Shown here: one piece after another, positions 54,781-63,482 of the stretch
Layout: every line of letters begins with the position of its first letter
How positions within the stretch are numbered: the first letter of the stretch is position 1
DNA from: Stenotrophomonas sp. UBA7346
GTDB lineage: Bacteria > Pseudomonadota > Gammaproteobacteria > Xanthomonadales > Xanthomonadaceae
Direction: 5' to 3'
Assembly: GCA_002471015.1 (NCBI GenBank)
Contig: DKPB01000029.1
Location: forward strand, 1 to 64,000
DNA: 64,000 bases
Position numbers and translations under genes: made by a program
The notes under the pieces: model-generated
The model's input: only the letters and a program-made list of their open reading frames with translations
What the model was told of the DNA's origin: nothing
Databases searched by the model: none

Positions 54781-55048
54781 CGCGACCGTCGATGCGTGCG
54801 ATCTTTACCGGCGCCAAGGGCATCGGCGGCGCCTGCAGGTGAAAACCGCGTTCGGCCAGATTGGCACGCACCTGTGCGGCGTCGGCCTGGGCCAGGCGAC
54901 GTTCGGGGGTCAGGGCAACCTCCAGCACGAAGGTGTACGGAGCCAGCGTGGCGCCCAGCGAGGCCGGGATCGCGTCGAAATCATCACGCTTGGCGAGGTA
55001 GACGTAGGTGTCCTGCTTGCGTTGGCTTTTATAGACGTAGGCTTGCAT
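54773..55048 (-). CDS. ycgL: YcgL family protein
   Basis: A 91-residue soluble protein with the YcgL pattern: MQAYVYKSQRKQDTYVYLAKRDDFDAIP at the N-terminus and GFHLQAPPMP near the C-terminus. In enterobacteria ycgL lies near minCDE and rnd; the biochemical role is not known. Here it overlaps the start of the ankyrin protein gene by eight bases and is divergent from the ketosynthase gene with 204 bases between. Confidence 0.87.
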   Translation of the reverse strand: MQAYVYKSQRKQDTYVYLAKRDDFDAIPASLGATLAPYTFVLEVALTPERRLAQADAAQVRANLAERGFHLQAPPMPLAPVKIARIDGRDD

Positions 55049-55229
55049 GCCAGCGGGCTTTGCCCTGCATGGGGATCAGGGATTGTGTCGGAAAGTTGGC
55101 GCTGTTGAAAGGAGCCGCGCCCGTCGTGGCGGGCATTTTCCTCCATTCCTTCCATTCAGAGACATCAATATTTTGTTGTGTCCCGGTTTGCTGCACCGTT
55201 GATCAAGCCGCCTGACAGGCCGCTGTCGA

Positions 55230-55235
55230 TATACT
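55230..55235 (+). promoter_or_regulatory. Possible -10 box of the aryl polyene operon
   Basis: TATACT, 18 bases before the proposed ATG of the ketosynthase. -35 candidates (TTGATC at 55199, CTGACA at 55212) have poor spacing of 25 and 12 bases, so the assignment is tentative. Confidence 0.35.
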
Positions 55236-55252
55236 CCCGCCCCGTCGAACCC

Positions 55253-56488
55253 ATGGAAGATCGCGTGCGCCCCGCATCACCGCCACGACTGCGCCCCTTG
55301 AACATCCTTGCCCATACCGCCACCACAGCATTGGGGTCCGGGCTGGAGGCACAGCGCCGTGCCCTGCGGGAGCGGCGTAGCGGGCTGCGCAGCAATGATT
55401 TTGGCAATGCCTCCCTGCCCTGCTGGATCGGCCGTGTGGGTGGACTGGAAGAAGTGGTGCTGCCCAGCCACCTTCAGGAGTTTGCCTGCCGCAACAATGC
55501 ACTGGCCTGGATGGCCCTGCACCACGATGGCATCACCGCGGCACTGGAACAGGTGGTATCACGCCACGGCAACGCACGGGTGGCAGTGGTGATGGGCACC
55601 TCCACTTCCAGCATCGGCGCGACCGAAGAAGCCTATGAACGGCTGCAGGTCGACGCCGAAGGACACCGGCATTTTCCTTCCGACCTGCAGCGCTCACGCA
55701 TCCATACACCCCACTCGCTGGGGGACTTCGTGCAGGCCGCCACGGGTCTGGGCGGCCCGTGCGTGACCGTTGCCACCGCCTGCTCATCCAGCGCCAAGGT
55801 CTTCGCGCAGGCGGCGCGCCTCATCGACGCCGGGCTCGCCGATGCCGCGCTGGTAGGCGGGGTGGATACGTTGTGCGGCAGCGTGCTGTTCGGCTTCAAC
55901 GCACTGCAGTTGGTAGCACCCACCCCGTGCCAGCCATTCGACACGCGCCGGGTTGGACTGTCGCTGGGCGAGGCCGGCGGCTACGCAGTACTGGAACGCG
56001 CCGATGCCGGCCCGGCAAGCAAGCTGCAGCTCCTCGGTTATGGTGAATCCAGTGACGCCCACCACATGTCGGCGCCGCACCCGGAAGGCCTGGGTGCGCG
56101 CCTGGCCATGCAGGCTGCGCTGCAGCGCGCCGGCATCGATGCCGGCCAGGTCGGCTACCTGAACCTGCACGGCACCTCCACGCCTGCCAATGACAGCATC
56201 GAAGCAGCAGCCGTCGCGGCGATGTTCCCCGACAGCCTGCACGCCAGCTCGACCAAGGGCTGGACGGGGCACACCCTGGGCGCGGCCGGCATCGTCGAGT
56301 CCGTGTTTGCCCTGCTGGCACTCACCGACGGCCTGTTGCCCGGCACCCTCAACAGCGAAATCCCGGACCCGGCCTGCGGCCCACAGATCCGGTTTGCCAA
56401 CGCCCAGGCGGACATCCACTACGCAATGAACAATTCCTTTGGCTTCGGCGGCAACAACTGCTCGCTGGTATTTGGCAGGGCAGGATGA
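55253..56488 (+). CDS. Beta-ketoacyl-ACP synthase (aryl polyene KS, ApeO-like)
   Basis: A 411-residue condensing enzyme. The thiolase-fold triad can be placed by counting: Cys177 (ATACSSS), His306 (NLHGTSTPAND) and His340 (GWTGHTLGAAG). It elongates an ACP-bound polyene by decarboxylative condensation with malonyl-ACP. It overlaps the next gene, encoding a chain-length-factor-like protein, by ATGA, so the two probably form the KS/CLF heterodimer known for aryl polyene systems. Start uncertain: ATG 55253 is used; the frame opens at 55178, and a GTG at 55265 also follows GGAAGA. Confidence 0.9.
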   Translation: MEDRVRPASPPRLRPLNILAHTATTALGSGLEAQRRALRERRSGLRSNDFGNASLPCWIGRVGGLEEVVLPSHLQEFACRNNALAWMALHHDGITAALEQVVSRHGNARVAVVMGTSTSSIGATEEAYERLQVDAEGHRHFPSDLQRSRIHTPHSLGDFVQAATGLGGPCVTVATACSSSAKVFAQAARLIDAGLADAALVGGVDTLCGSVLFGFNALQLVAPTPCQPFDTRRVGLSLGEAGGYAVLERADAGPASKLQLLGYGESSDAHHMSAPHPEGLGARLAMQAALQRAGIDAGQVGYLNLHGTSTPANDSIEAAAVAAMFPDSLHASSTKGWTGHTLGAAGIVESVFALLALTDGLLPGTLNSEIPDPACGPQIRFANAQADIHYAMNNSFGFGGNNCSLVFGRAG

Positions 56489-57288
56489 AACACATGCTGG
56501 AAGCCACATTGGAAGGTATCGGTTTCTGGGGCAATGGGCTGCCGGACTGGGACAGCGCGTGCGCCTGGATGCGCAGCGGCGAGCGCGCACTCGATCCGCC
56601 CGCTCGGCCCTCGCCGCAGTTGCTGGCAGCCAATGAACGGCGCCGGGCGCCCGCCACCGTGGCCGTTGCGCTGGAGGCGGCGCTGGCCGCGTGCCATGCT
56701 GCCGACCGTGACCCGGCGACGTTGCCCTCGGTGTTCACCTCCAACCATGGCGAGCTGAGCATCACCGATTACATGTGCGCCACGCTGGCCGAGGATCCGT
56801 ACGCCATCTCACCCACGCGCTTCCACAACTCGGTACACAACGCCGCAGCCGGCTACTGGACCATCGGCGCAGGCACCCATGCCGCCGCCACCGCGATCAG
56901 CGCCGGCGACCACAGCTTTGCACAGGGCCTCCTTGAGGCGCTGGCGCAACTGCACGCCGGGGAGCCGGCGGTGCTGCTGGTGGCCTACGATGGCAGCGCT
57001 ACTGGCCCGTTGGCCGACGTATCCCCCAGTGAAGGCCTGCTGGGCGCCGCACTGGTGCTGTCACGCAGTGCCTGCGCCGGCCTGCCGACACTGAAGCTGA
57101 GGCTGCATGCACAAGCGCCAGCGGCAGCCCTGCCGCAGCCGGACGCCGGCCCCCTGATGCAGCTTTACGCCGCCAATGCGATGTCCCCGCTGTTGCCGTT
57201 GCTGCAGGCGCTGGCAATGGACCAGGACACGCTGTGGATGCCGGCCGGTGGCGAGCAATGGCTGGAGATCGGCATCAGCCATGAGTGA
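56485..57288 (+). CDS. Ketosynthase-like chain-length factor (Ketoacyl-synt_2)
   Basis: A 267-residue protein, shorter than a full KS, of the PF13723 (beta-ketoacyl synthase-like) kind. The central part FTSNHGELSITDYMCATLAEDPYAISPTRFHNSVHNAAAGYWTI is the hallmark. The nucleophile Cys and the two His of the KS are not at the expected sites, as in chain-length factors. It should pair with the upstream KS (ATGA overlap) and determine polyene length. The end overlaps the glycosyltransferase start by eight bases. Confidence 0.88.
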   Translation: MKHMLEATLEGIGFWGNGLPDWDSACAWMRSGERALDPPARPSPQLLAANERRRAPATVAVALEAALAACHAADRDPATLPSVFTSNHGELSITDYMCATLAEDPYAISPTRFHNSVHNAAAGYWTIGAGTHAAATAISAGDHSFAQGLLEALAQLHAGEPAVLLVAYDGSATGPLADVSPSEGLLGAALVLSRSACAGLPTLKLRLHAQAPAAALPQPDAGPLMQLYAANAMSPLLPLLQALAMDQDTLWMPAGGEQWLEIGISHE

Positions 57289-58069
57289 CAACGCGCCGTT
57301 GACACCCGCAACCGTTGCAGTCGTCATTCCCGCACTGAACGAGACATTGCGCATACGCCAGGTGGTCGAGGGCGTGCTGCAGTACTTTCCCCATGTGATC
57401 GTGGTTGACGACGGCTCCACCGATGACACCGCCGCCTGCATCGCCGACCTGCCGGTCAGCGTGCTGCGCCATCCGCAGCGCAGGGGCAAAGGCCATGCAC
57501 TGCGCACCGGCTTTGCCGAAGCCTGCCGCCGTGGCCTGCAAGGTGTCTTGACCCTGGATGGCGACGGCCAGCACGCCGCCGCCGATCTGCCTCGCCTGCT
57601 GGCCAGCGCCAATCGCCACCCGGGTTGCATCATCATCGGTGCGCGGCTGCGCAAGCGCGCCTCGCAGCCGCTGTACCGGCGCTTGGCCAACGAGTTCGGT
57701 GACTGGGGCATCGCCTGGGGCACGCACTACCAGGTTGCTGACAGCCAGAGCGGGCAGCGCTTCTACCCGGCCGAGGTGATCGCGCTGCGCGATATCTGCG
57801 CCGAAGGCTTCGTGTTCGAAGCGCAGGTGGTCATTTCCGCGGCACGCCAGCTGGGGACACGCTGCGTATCGGTGCCGATCGAATCACGCTACCGCTGTGC
57901 CGACAGCGACGAACAGTTCCGCCCCAGCCACTTCAAGCCGCTGCAGGACCTGTACCGCATCACCAGCCATATCGTCCTGCTGGCGTTGCGCCATGGCCAC
58001 GTCTGGCGGGTATACCGCACCATCCGCCGCAATCCGCCGGTCATCGACAGCACCGACGCCGCCAGCTGA
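57281..58069 (+). CDS. GT-A glycosyltransferase family 2 of the aryl polyene cluster
   Basis: A 262-residue cytoplasmic or peripheral-membrane enzyme. VVIPALNETLRI (UDP-sugar site), VVDDGSTDDT, RRGKGHALRTGF and TLDGDGQH (DxD-like metal site) are the GT2 dolichyl-phosphate-type marks; no membrane segments are seen. Aryl polyene clusters often carry a GT2 and acyltransferase that link the pigment to its membrane anchor. Its ATG lies inside the CLF gene, so it is the third gene of this plus-strand operon. It converges on the ketoreductase gene with ten bases between. Confidence 0.88.
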   Translation: MSDNAPLTPATVAVVIPALNETLRIRQVVEGVLQYFPHVIVVDDGSTDDTAACIADLPVSVLRHPQRRGKGHALRTGFAEACRRGLQGVLTLDGDGQHAAADLPRLLASANRHPGCIIIGARLRKRASQPLYRRLANEFGDWGIAWGTHYQVADSQSGQRFYPAEVIALRDICAEGFVFEAQVVISAARQLGTRCVSVPIESRYRCADSDEQFRPSHFKPLQDLYRITSHIVLLALRHGHVWRVYRTIRRNPPVIDSTDAAS

Positions 58070-58079
58070 GGGATCCCCC

Positions 58080-58808
58080 TCAGCCCATGCCGCCGTTGAT
58101 GCCGATCACCTGGCCGTTGATATAGCCGGCTGCATCGCTGCACAGAAAGGCCACCAGCGCCGCCACCTCTTCCGGTTTGCCAGCGCGCGCGGCCGGTACG
58201 GTCTGCCTGATCAGTTCGGGCGGAAACGCATCGGCCGCCATCTGCCCTTCTATCACCCCGGGCGCGACGACATTGACGCTGATGCCACGGCTGGCCATTT
58301 CCCGCGCCAGCGACTTGCTTGCGCCGTGCAGGCCTGCCTTGGCCGCGGCATAGTTGGTCTGGCCACGATTGCCCAGCACCGCGGCCACCGAAGACACGCT
58401 GACGATGCGCCCCCAACGGGTACGTGCCATCGACAACAGCAGCGGCTGGGTGACGTTGAAGAAGCCGTTGAGACTGACGTCGATCACCCGTTGCCAGCGC
58501 TGCGCATCCATGCCGGCCATGGGCGCGTCGTCATGGATACCGGCATTGTTGACCACGATCTGGATAGGTCCATCGGCCAACAATGCCTCCAACGCGGTAC
58601 CGACCGCATCGGCGTCTGCCACGTCGAAGGCCACCGCCTGCGCGCTGCCACCGGCGGCGAGAATCCGCTCCACCACCGCGTCGGCGCGCGCCAGGTTGGC
58701 GTTGGCATGGACGATCACATGTGCACCATCGGCAGCCAACTGGCAGCAGATGGCACCGCCCAGATCGCCACTACCACCGGTTACCAGGGCACGTCGTTGC
58801 TTACTCAT
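58080..58808 (-). CDS. 3-oxoacyl-ACP reductase (FabG/ApeQ-like)
   Basis: A 242-residue short-chain dehydrogenase. TGGSGDLGGAI binds NADPH; NNAG; Ser in VSVSSVAA with Tyr-x3-Lys in NYAAAKAG. In aryl polyene synthesis this ketoreductase reduces the beta-keto group after each condensation. It lies at the far end of the minus-strand run, only ten bases from the convergent GT2 stop and 33 bases after the hotdog gene. It differs from fatty-acid FabG by its neighbourhood. Confidence 0.93.
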   Translation of the reverse strand: MSKQRRALVTGGSGDLGGAICCQLAADGAHVIVHANANLARADAVVERILAAGGSAQAVAFDVADADAVGTALEALLADGPIQIVVNNAGIHDDAPMAGMDAQRWQRVIDVSLNGFFNVTQPLLLSMARTRWGRIVSVSSVAAVLGNRGQTNYAAAKAGLHGASKSLAREMASRGISVNVVAPGVIEGQMAADAFPPELIRQTVPAARAGKPEEVAALVAFLCSDAAGYINGQVIGINGGMG

Positions 58809-58841
58809 GATGGATTCGCTCCACTGCGTTTCATTGGATTC

Positions 58842-59273
58842 TCACGGCAACTGCAGCATCACCGCGGCGCGGCCTTCGGCCAGCAGCTGCCCCTGGTGAT
58901 GGATGCGGAAGGCATATTGCTGGCTGCCCTCGCCTTCCACCAGCACCCACGCGCGTGCTTCCAGTGCCCCGGCCAGATCATCGAGGCGCGCAACCTGCAG
59001 CTGCACGTCGCGCAACGCCACCAGCACGCCCGGCTGCACCGCACCGCCGCGTTCGCGGCCACGCAGGCCCCCGTGCACGGCCATGGCCTGCGCGCCGTAC
59101 TCGCACAGATGGATCGCGGCCAGTTGATCGCCGTGGCGCAGCGGGTGCAGCGCATCGCGGTGGTTGGACGCACGCAGCGTGATCTCCTGCGCAGACCATG
59201 CCACCACTTCATCCCACAGGCACATGCCCCCCTGGTGTGGGACCAGTTGCAGGATCTCATCACGCCCCAGCAT
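58842..59273 (-). CDS. Hotdog-fold 3-hydroxyacyl-ACP dehydratase (ApeP-like)
   Basis: A 143-residue protein. LVPHQGGMCLWDEVVAW is the mark of the ApeP/FabA-like hotdog family. In the studied E. coli system ApeP and ApeI form a heterodimeric dehydratase; the ApeI-like partner here is at 63132-63431. The ATG at 59273 has AGGA eight bases upstream and is preferred over a GTG at 59279. It overlaps the MMPL exporter gene end by 14 bases. Confidence 0.87.
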   Translation of the reverse strand: MLGRDEILQLVPHQGGMCLWDEVVAWSAQEITLRASNHRDALHPLRHGDQLAAIHLCEYGAQAMAVHGGLRGRERGGAVQPGVLVALRDVQLQVARLDDLAGALEARAWVLVEGEGSQQYAFRIHHQGQLLAEGRAAVMLQLP

Positions 59274-61599
59274 TGCCACCGTCCTGCAGCGGATGCCGCG
59301 ATATCAACAATGCCAGCATGAAATTGCACACCACGCCCAACGCCACGGTGCTGCCGATCGCGCGCAATACCGGGATCGACGACAGGCCGAGCAGGCTGAA
59401 CACCAGCAACGTCATCACGCTGCACACCAGCAGGCCGTGCAGGGTGCGCAGCTGGTCGGCATGGCTGTCGCCTGCGTGTTCGAAGAACAGCCCGTAATCC
59501 AGGCCCAGGCCGGCGGCGAGGATCAAGCCGATCAGGTGGAACAGGTTCAACTCCACGCCCAGGCCACGCAGCACCGCCAGCACCAGCACGGTCGTCAGCA
59601 GCATCGGCAGCAGCACCCGCAACACGCGCCGTGGCGAGCGCAATGCCACGCCGACGGTCAGCGCCAGCAACAGCACGGCCACCGCCAGCGCCAACAGCAC
59701 GCGGTTGCGGTAGTCGGCCACCAGCGATTCGGACGCCTGCTTCATGTCCAGCAACTGCGCACCGTGCAGGCTGGCGGTACTGGCCACCGCCGCCACGTCA
59801 CGCAGGCCGCTCAGCGACACCAGCGCGATCGCATGACCTTGGCCCTGCACAAGCAACCCATCCACCGCCGTCGCCAGCGGCGTGCCCTGCAGATCGTCCG
59901 GTTGCAGTGGCGGCGCGAGGCGCGCGCGCATCACGTCGGTGACGAACGGCGCGAATGCATCCTCGATGAAGGGCGTGCCTGCCACCGCACTGGCCAATGC
60001 CGTGCGCAGCGCTGCCTCGTCGGGCAGCTGCTGCTGGCGTTGCCGCTGGGTGGCGGCGCTGGGCAGGTAGCGCGCGGCCATGTCGTAACGTTCCAGCTCG
60101 CCATTGGCAACCAGCGCATCCAGGGCCGGGCGCAGCTTCTCGCTGGCAGCCAGCACCGACTGGGCGTCGGCCCCGCGCACGGTGATGAGATAGCGCACGT
60201 CCGGCGCACCCAGCTCACTGCGCAGCTGCGCATCGCGCAGCAGGTCCTGTGGATCCACCGGCGTCAGCCGACCCAGATCGTTCTGCCAGAACGCACCGGG
60301 TGCGAACGCCACCACCGCCAGCGCCAGCCCCGCGAGCAGCGCCAATGACCAGCGCGGGCGGGGCAGGTGCTGGGTGTGCCGCCACACCCGCGCCAGCCAC
60401 GCCGAGTCAGCGAAATCGTGCGTGGCCGGATCGATCAGCGCCGGCAGCAGGTAGCGGGTGGCGAGCGCGGCCGTGACCAGCGCTGTGATGGTGAACACCG
60501 ACAGTTGCTTCAACCCATCGACGCCGGAAAACAGGAAGGTCAGGTAGGCAATGCAGGTGGCGATCACCCCCGTGCCCAGCGTCGGCCACAGCGCGCGCAC
60601 GTTGTCCCATGCCGAGCGACCCGGCCGCTGGTGGCTGAAGAAGTGGATGGGGTAGTCCTGCACCACGCCGATCAGGGTGAAGCCGAAGGCGATGGTGATG
60701 CCGTGTACGCCATCAAAGCCCAGCGCCACCGCGCACAGCCCGGCCAAGCCGGCACTGGCCAGCGGCAAGAAACCCAGGATCGGCATTTTCCAGCTGCGGT
60801 AGGCGAACCACAGCAGCAGGATCATGCCGATGGTATCCAGCGTGCCGATCATGCCCGCTTCGCTGGCGGTGCGGTTGCCGATCTTGACCGAGAACGCGCC
60901 CGGCCCGCTCAGCTCGATGCGGCTGCCGCTGGCGGCGGCGATCTCGACAAACCGGTTGTTGATCGTATCCACCGCCAGTTGCTGGGCGCCAGGATCAAAG
61001 CCGGCCGCATGGGTCTGCACCAGCAGCAACGCCTGCTTGCCGCCGCGATCGAACCAGACGTCATCGATACGTTGCGGCGCATTGGCTGGTTGCAGGGCCT
61101 CGGCCACGCGCAGCACCTGCAGGGTGGGATCGGAAGGCAGCAGGGGTTCGATCAAACCACCGGCGGGCGAGCCAAGGTCCTGCAGGCGTGCCTGCAGTTC
61201 TTCACCGAGGCGGGCGCTGGAAAACGCATCTGCCGGCAATGCCTCGATCAGATAGCGGTAGGGCAGCAGACGCTCGGGGAATGCCTCCAACCCGGCCTGC
61301 TCACCATTGGCAACCAGCTCGAACTGCGCATCGGCGGCCAATGCTGCACGCAGCGCGCGCGACTGCTGCGCCAGCTGCTCGGGTGCGGCCGCGGACAGTG
61401 CGACCAGCAACAGGCGCGCACCCGGGCCTTCGCCCAGTTCATCCAGCAACAGCTTCTGCGCGGGCGTACGTGCGTCGGGCATGAATTTGCGCAGGTCGCC
61501 GCTGACCTGGATACGGCTGCTGATCCACATGCCCAGCACGCCGAGCAGCAGCAACCAGGCAATGGCCAGGCCAATGCGCTGCGTGGATGACAGCTTCAA
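59260..61599 (-). CDS. MMPL/RND-type exporter of the aryl polyene cluster
   Basis: A 779-residue inner membrane transporter with about eleven to twelve helices in the MMPL layout: one N-terminal helix, a large periplasmic domain (about 45-230), a five-helix block (GMILLLWFAYRSW..., GITIAFGFTLIGVVQDYPIHFF), a second periplasmic domain and a final block (FHLIGLILAAGLGLDYGLFFEH). Such exporters in aryl polyene clusters are thought to move the lipid-linked pigment. Start taken as TTG at 61599 (TTGA overlap with the LolA-like stop); a GTG at 61620 is possible. Confidence 0.88.
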   Translation of the reverse strand: MKLSSTQRIGLAIAWLLLLGVLGMWISSRIQVSGDLRKFMPDARTPAQKLLLDELGEGPGARLLLVALSAAAPEQLAQQSRALRAALAADAQFELVANGEQAGLEAFPERLLPYRYLIEALPADAFSSARLGEELQARLQDLGSPAGGLIEPLLPSDPTLQVLRVAEALQPANAPQRIDDVWFDRGGKQALLLVQTHAAGFDPGAQQLAVDTINNRFVEIAAASGSRIELSGPGAFSVKIGNRTASEAGMIGTLDTIGMILLLWFAYRSWKMPILGFLPLASAGLAGLCAVALGFDGVHGITIAFGFTLIGVVQDYPIHFFSHQRPGRSAWDNVRALWPTLGTGVIATCIAYLTFLFSGVDGLKQLSVFTITALVTAALATRYLLPALIDPATHDFADSAWLARVWRHTQHLPRPRWSLALLAGLALAVVAFAPGAFWQNDLGRLTPVDPQDLLRDAQLRSELGAPDVRYLITVRGADAQSVLAASEKLRPALDALVANGELERYDMAARYLPSAATQRQRQQQLPDEAALRTALASAVAGTPFIEDAFAPFVTDVMRARLAPPLQPDDLQGTPLATAVDGLLVQGQGHAIALVSLSGLRDVAAVASTASLHGAQLLDMKQASESLVADYRNRVLLALAVAVLLLALTVGVALRSPRRVLRVLLPMLLTTVLVLAVLRGLGVELNLFHLIGLILAAGLGLDYGLFFEHAGDSHADQLRTLHGLLVCSVMTLLVFSLLGLSSIPVLRAIGSTVALGVVCNFMLALLISRHPLQDGGNAGA

Positions 61600-62237
61600 C
61601 GCGTGCCACCGGCACTGCACAGCCCATTCAACACGGCGGCGTCGCGAACGGCGGCCGCGGCGGTGGCGGCACCGCCCAGCAAGGTGCGCTGCACTTCGCC
61701 CTTGGCCGGCTGGGTTTCGATGCAGCGCAGCTCCGCGTTCTGGCCGTGCAGGGTCACCGCCCGCACGCGCCGGGCCAAGGCCTCTGCCTTGGGCGTCAGC
61801 TGCAGTTGCCAACGCTGCGCACTGCCGGAGGGCTGCAGGCGGTAGTTCTGCTCCAACGCGGCCAGATCACCGGCCAGCATCGCCCCGAAACTGGCCTGCA
61901 GATCGGCCAGTTCGGGCACGCGTTGCAGCGCGAACACCCGCGGCGGCTTGCCGGCGCGGGCAATGCTGACCTGGCCATCGGCGATGGTCGTTGTCTCTGC
62001 ATAGGGCGTGCGCACCTCGCGGACCAGCGTGCCGGCATCCGGGCGGCGGTACTGGCCTTCGACCCGCAGCGGCTCCTTCAGCAACGCCGAGCCACGCAGT
62101 TCGACAAAGTTGGTCTGGCTGGGCGCCGGCTGCGCCAGTTGCCGCAGTATCCATGTGGCGTCGACGCCACTGGCCAGGGCGGGGCTACTGGCCAGCAGGC
62201 CGGTCAGCAGGCACGGGAGCAGCCGTCGCACGGTCAT
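61596..62237 (-). CDS. LolA-like outer-membrane carrier protein
   Basis: A 213-residue protein with a Sec signal (MTVRRLLPCLLTGLLASSPALAS). The mature part resembles LolA with LRQLAQPAPSQTNFVELRGSALLKEPLRVEGQYRRPDAGTLVREV and a C-terminal hydrophobic part; aryl polyene clusters carry a LolA-like gene beside the MMPL exporter. It may move the pigment lipid across the periplasm. It overlaps the acyltransferase gene by 53 bases, so start 62237 is not certain. It ends with a Cys-containing tail (LNGLCSAGGTR). Confidence 0.82.
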   Translation of the reverse strand: MTVRRLLPCLLTGLLASSPALASGVDATWILRQLAQPAPSQTNFVELRGSALLKEPLRVEGQYRRPDAGTLVREVRTPYAETTTIADGQVSIARAGKPPRVFALQRVPELADLQASFGAMLAGDLAALEQNYRLQPSGSAQRWQLQLTPKAEALARRVRAVTLHGQNAELRCIETQPAKGEVQRTLLGGAATAAAAVRDAAVLNGLCSAGGTR

Positions 62238-63135
62238 GGGGATACCAGAAATCATAGAAATTGAACCAGTTGTAAGGGGCCTCGCGCAGGTGATGCTCCA
62301 ACCTGCCGGCATAACGGTGGATAAGCGTGGAAAGGATCTCCGCCCGGCCGCGGCGCGGGATATCCACCACCTCGGCGAATGACTCGAAGCGCAGGTCGTA
62401 GCGGTTGCCGCCAAGGTACAGGCCAAAGGCCAGCACCACCGGTGCCTTCAATGCATTGGCGATCAACCACGGCGCTGCCGGGAATGCAGCGTCACTGCCC
62501 AGCAGCGGGGCGGCGACGGCCGGTTCATCGGGACGCGCCCGGTCCACCAGCAATGCCACCATCGCGCCGTCTTCCAATGCCTGCTGGATGGCCAGCACGA
62601 TCGCGGTGCCCTCCTGTGCGGCATCGATGATGCAATCAGCCAGCTTGGGGTCGAGTTCGGCCAGCAGTTCGGTGATGGCGGCATTGTGCGCGCGGTCCAT
62701 CAGCACCCGCAGCTTCAGGTCCGGGCGCATCCTGGCCAGTACCCGCAGCGCGTCGAAGCTGCCAAGGTGGGAACCGAACACCAGCACCCCGCGCCCCTGG
62801 TCCAGCTGCTGCAGCAAGGGCTCGGTACCGCTGCTGCGGATGTCGAACAAGCCCGTGCGGCCGGCCAGCAGGAATACCCGGTCGAGGATGGTGGCGGCGA
62901 AGGTATGGATATGCCGGGCCACTTCCAGCGCGCGCGCCGGACGCCCGCGCAGGCGCCGCAGGTAATCGGCGGACGCGCGCCGTTCGGCACCCCGCACACA
63001 GTAGAAGTACAGGGTGATCGGGTACAGGCAGGCGCGCGCGATGCCGCGCCCGCCATGCCGCGCGATGCCGCCGATCAAGCGAATGGCGAACCGTCCGCCG
63101 CCTTCGGGACGATGCTTCCAGTCCGCCTCGTTCAT
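62185..63135 (-). CDS. LpxL/HtrB-like acyltransferase of the aryl polyene cluster
   Basis: A 316-residue inner membrane-associated acyltransferase. A hydrophobic anchor near residues 30-45 precedes the lysophospholipid acyltransferase-type fold. The catalytic His-x4-Asp is in FGSHLGSFDALR, and LLVDRARPDEPAV follows. It probably joins the polyene acyl chain to a lipid carrier. ATG at 63135 overlaps the ApeI-like hotdog stop by four bases. The frame is open to 63654, but MNEADWKHRPEGG at 63135 is the better start. Confidence 0.86.
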   Translation of the reverse strand: MNEADWKHRPEGGGRFAIRLIGGIARHGGRGIARACLYPITLYFYCVRGAERRASADYLRRLRGRPARALEVARHIHTFAATILDRVFLLAGRTGLFDIRSSGTEPLLQQLDQGRGVLVFGSHLGSFDALRVLARMRPDLKLRVLMDRAHNAAITELLAELDPKLADCIIDAAQEGTAIVLAIQQALEDGAMVALLVDRARPDEPAVAAPLLGSDAAFPAAPWLIANALKAPVVLAFGLYLGGNRYDLRFESFAEVVDIPRRGRAEILSTLIHRYAGRLEHHLREAPYNWFNFYDFWYPHDRATAAPVPADRPAGQ

Positions 63136-63431
63136 GCGCCTGCGTCGCCTTCGGCCAACACCAGCTCGCCACGCACCAGCAACTGGTCCTCGCGCAACAC
63201 GCGGAATTTCCAGCGTGGCGCCTGGCCTTCCAGCTCCACCCGTGCCTGCTGATCCGGCAGCAGTGGTGCCATGAACTTCACCTGCGGCAGGCGCAACGCG
63301 CCGACCGCCTGCCCCTGCTCGATCGCCACCGCCTGCAGTACCTGCTCCAGCACCACCACACCAGGCACCAGCGGCCGACCGGGGAAATGCCCGGGCAGGC
63401 AGGGATGATCGGAGGGAATACTGAACTGCAT
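63132..63431 (-). CDS. Hotdog-fold dehydratase (ApeI/FabZ-like)
   Basis: A 99-residue protein with the FabZ/FabA-type motif HPCLPGHFPGRPLVPGVVVLEQV; His and a nearby Glu would act in dehydration of 3-hydroxyacyl-ACP. In the E. coli aryl polyene system the ApeI dehydratase pairs with ApeP, whose homologue lies at 58842-59273. The ATG at 63431 is used; a GTG at 63458 would add nine residues. It overlaps the acyltransferase start by four bases (ATGA). Confidence 0.87.
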   Translation of the reverse strand: MQFSIPSDHPCLPGHFPGRPLVPGVVVLEQVLQAVAIEQGQAVGALRLPQVKFMAPLLPDQQARVELEGQAPRWKFRVLREDQLLVRGELVLAEGDAGA

Positions 63432-63482
63432 CAGGTGCTGTACCGGTGACTTTGGCACACAGGATACCGGCAGCCTTGTGTT

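Noticed and set aside
52477..55215. Open frame of 912 residues on the plus strand opposite the ankyrin gene
   Set aside because: It mirrors a high-GC ankyrin gene and encodes Gln/Arg/His-rich low-complexity protein without motifs; an antisense shadow.
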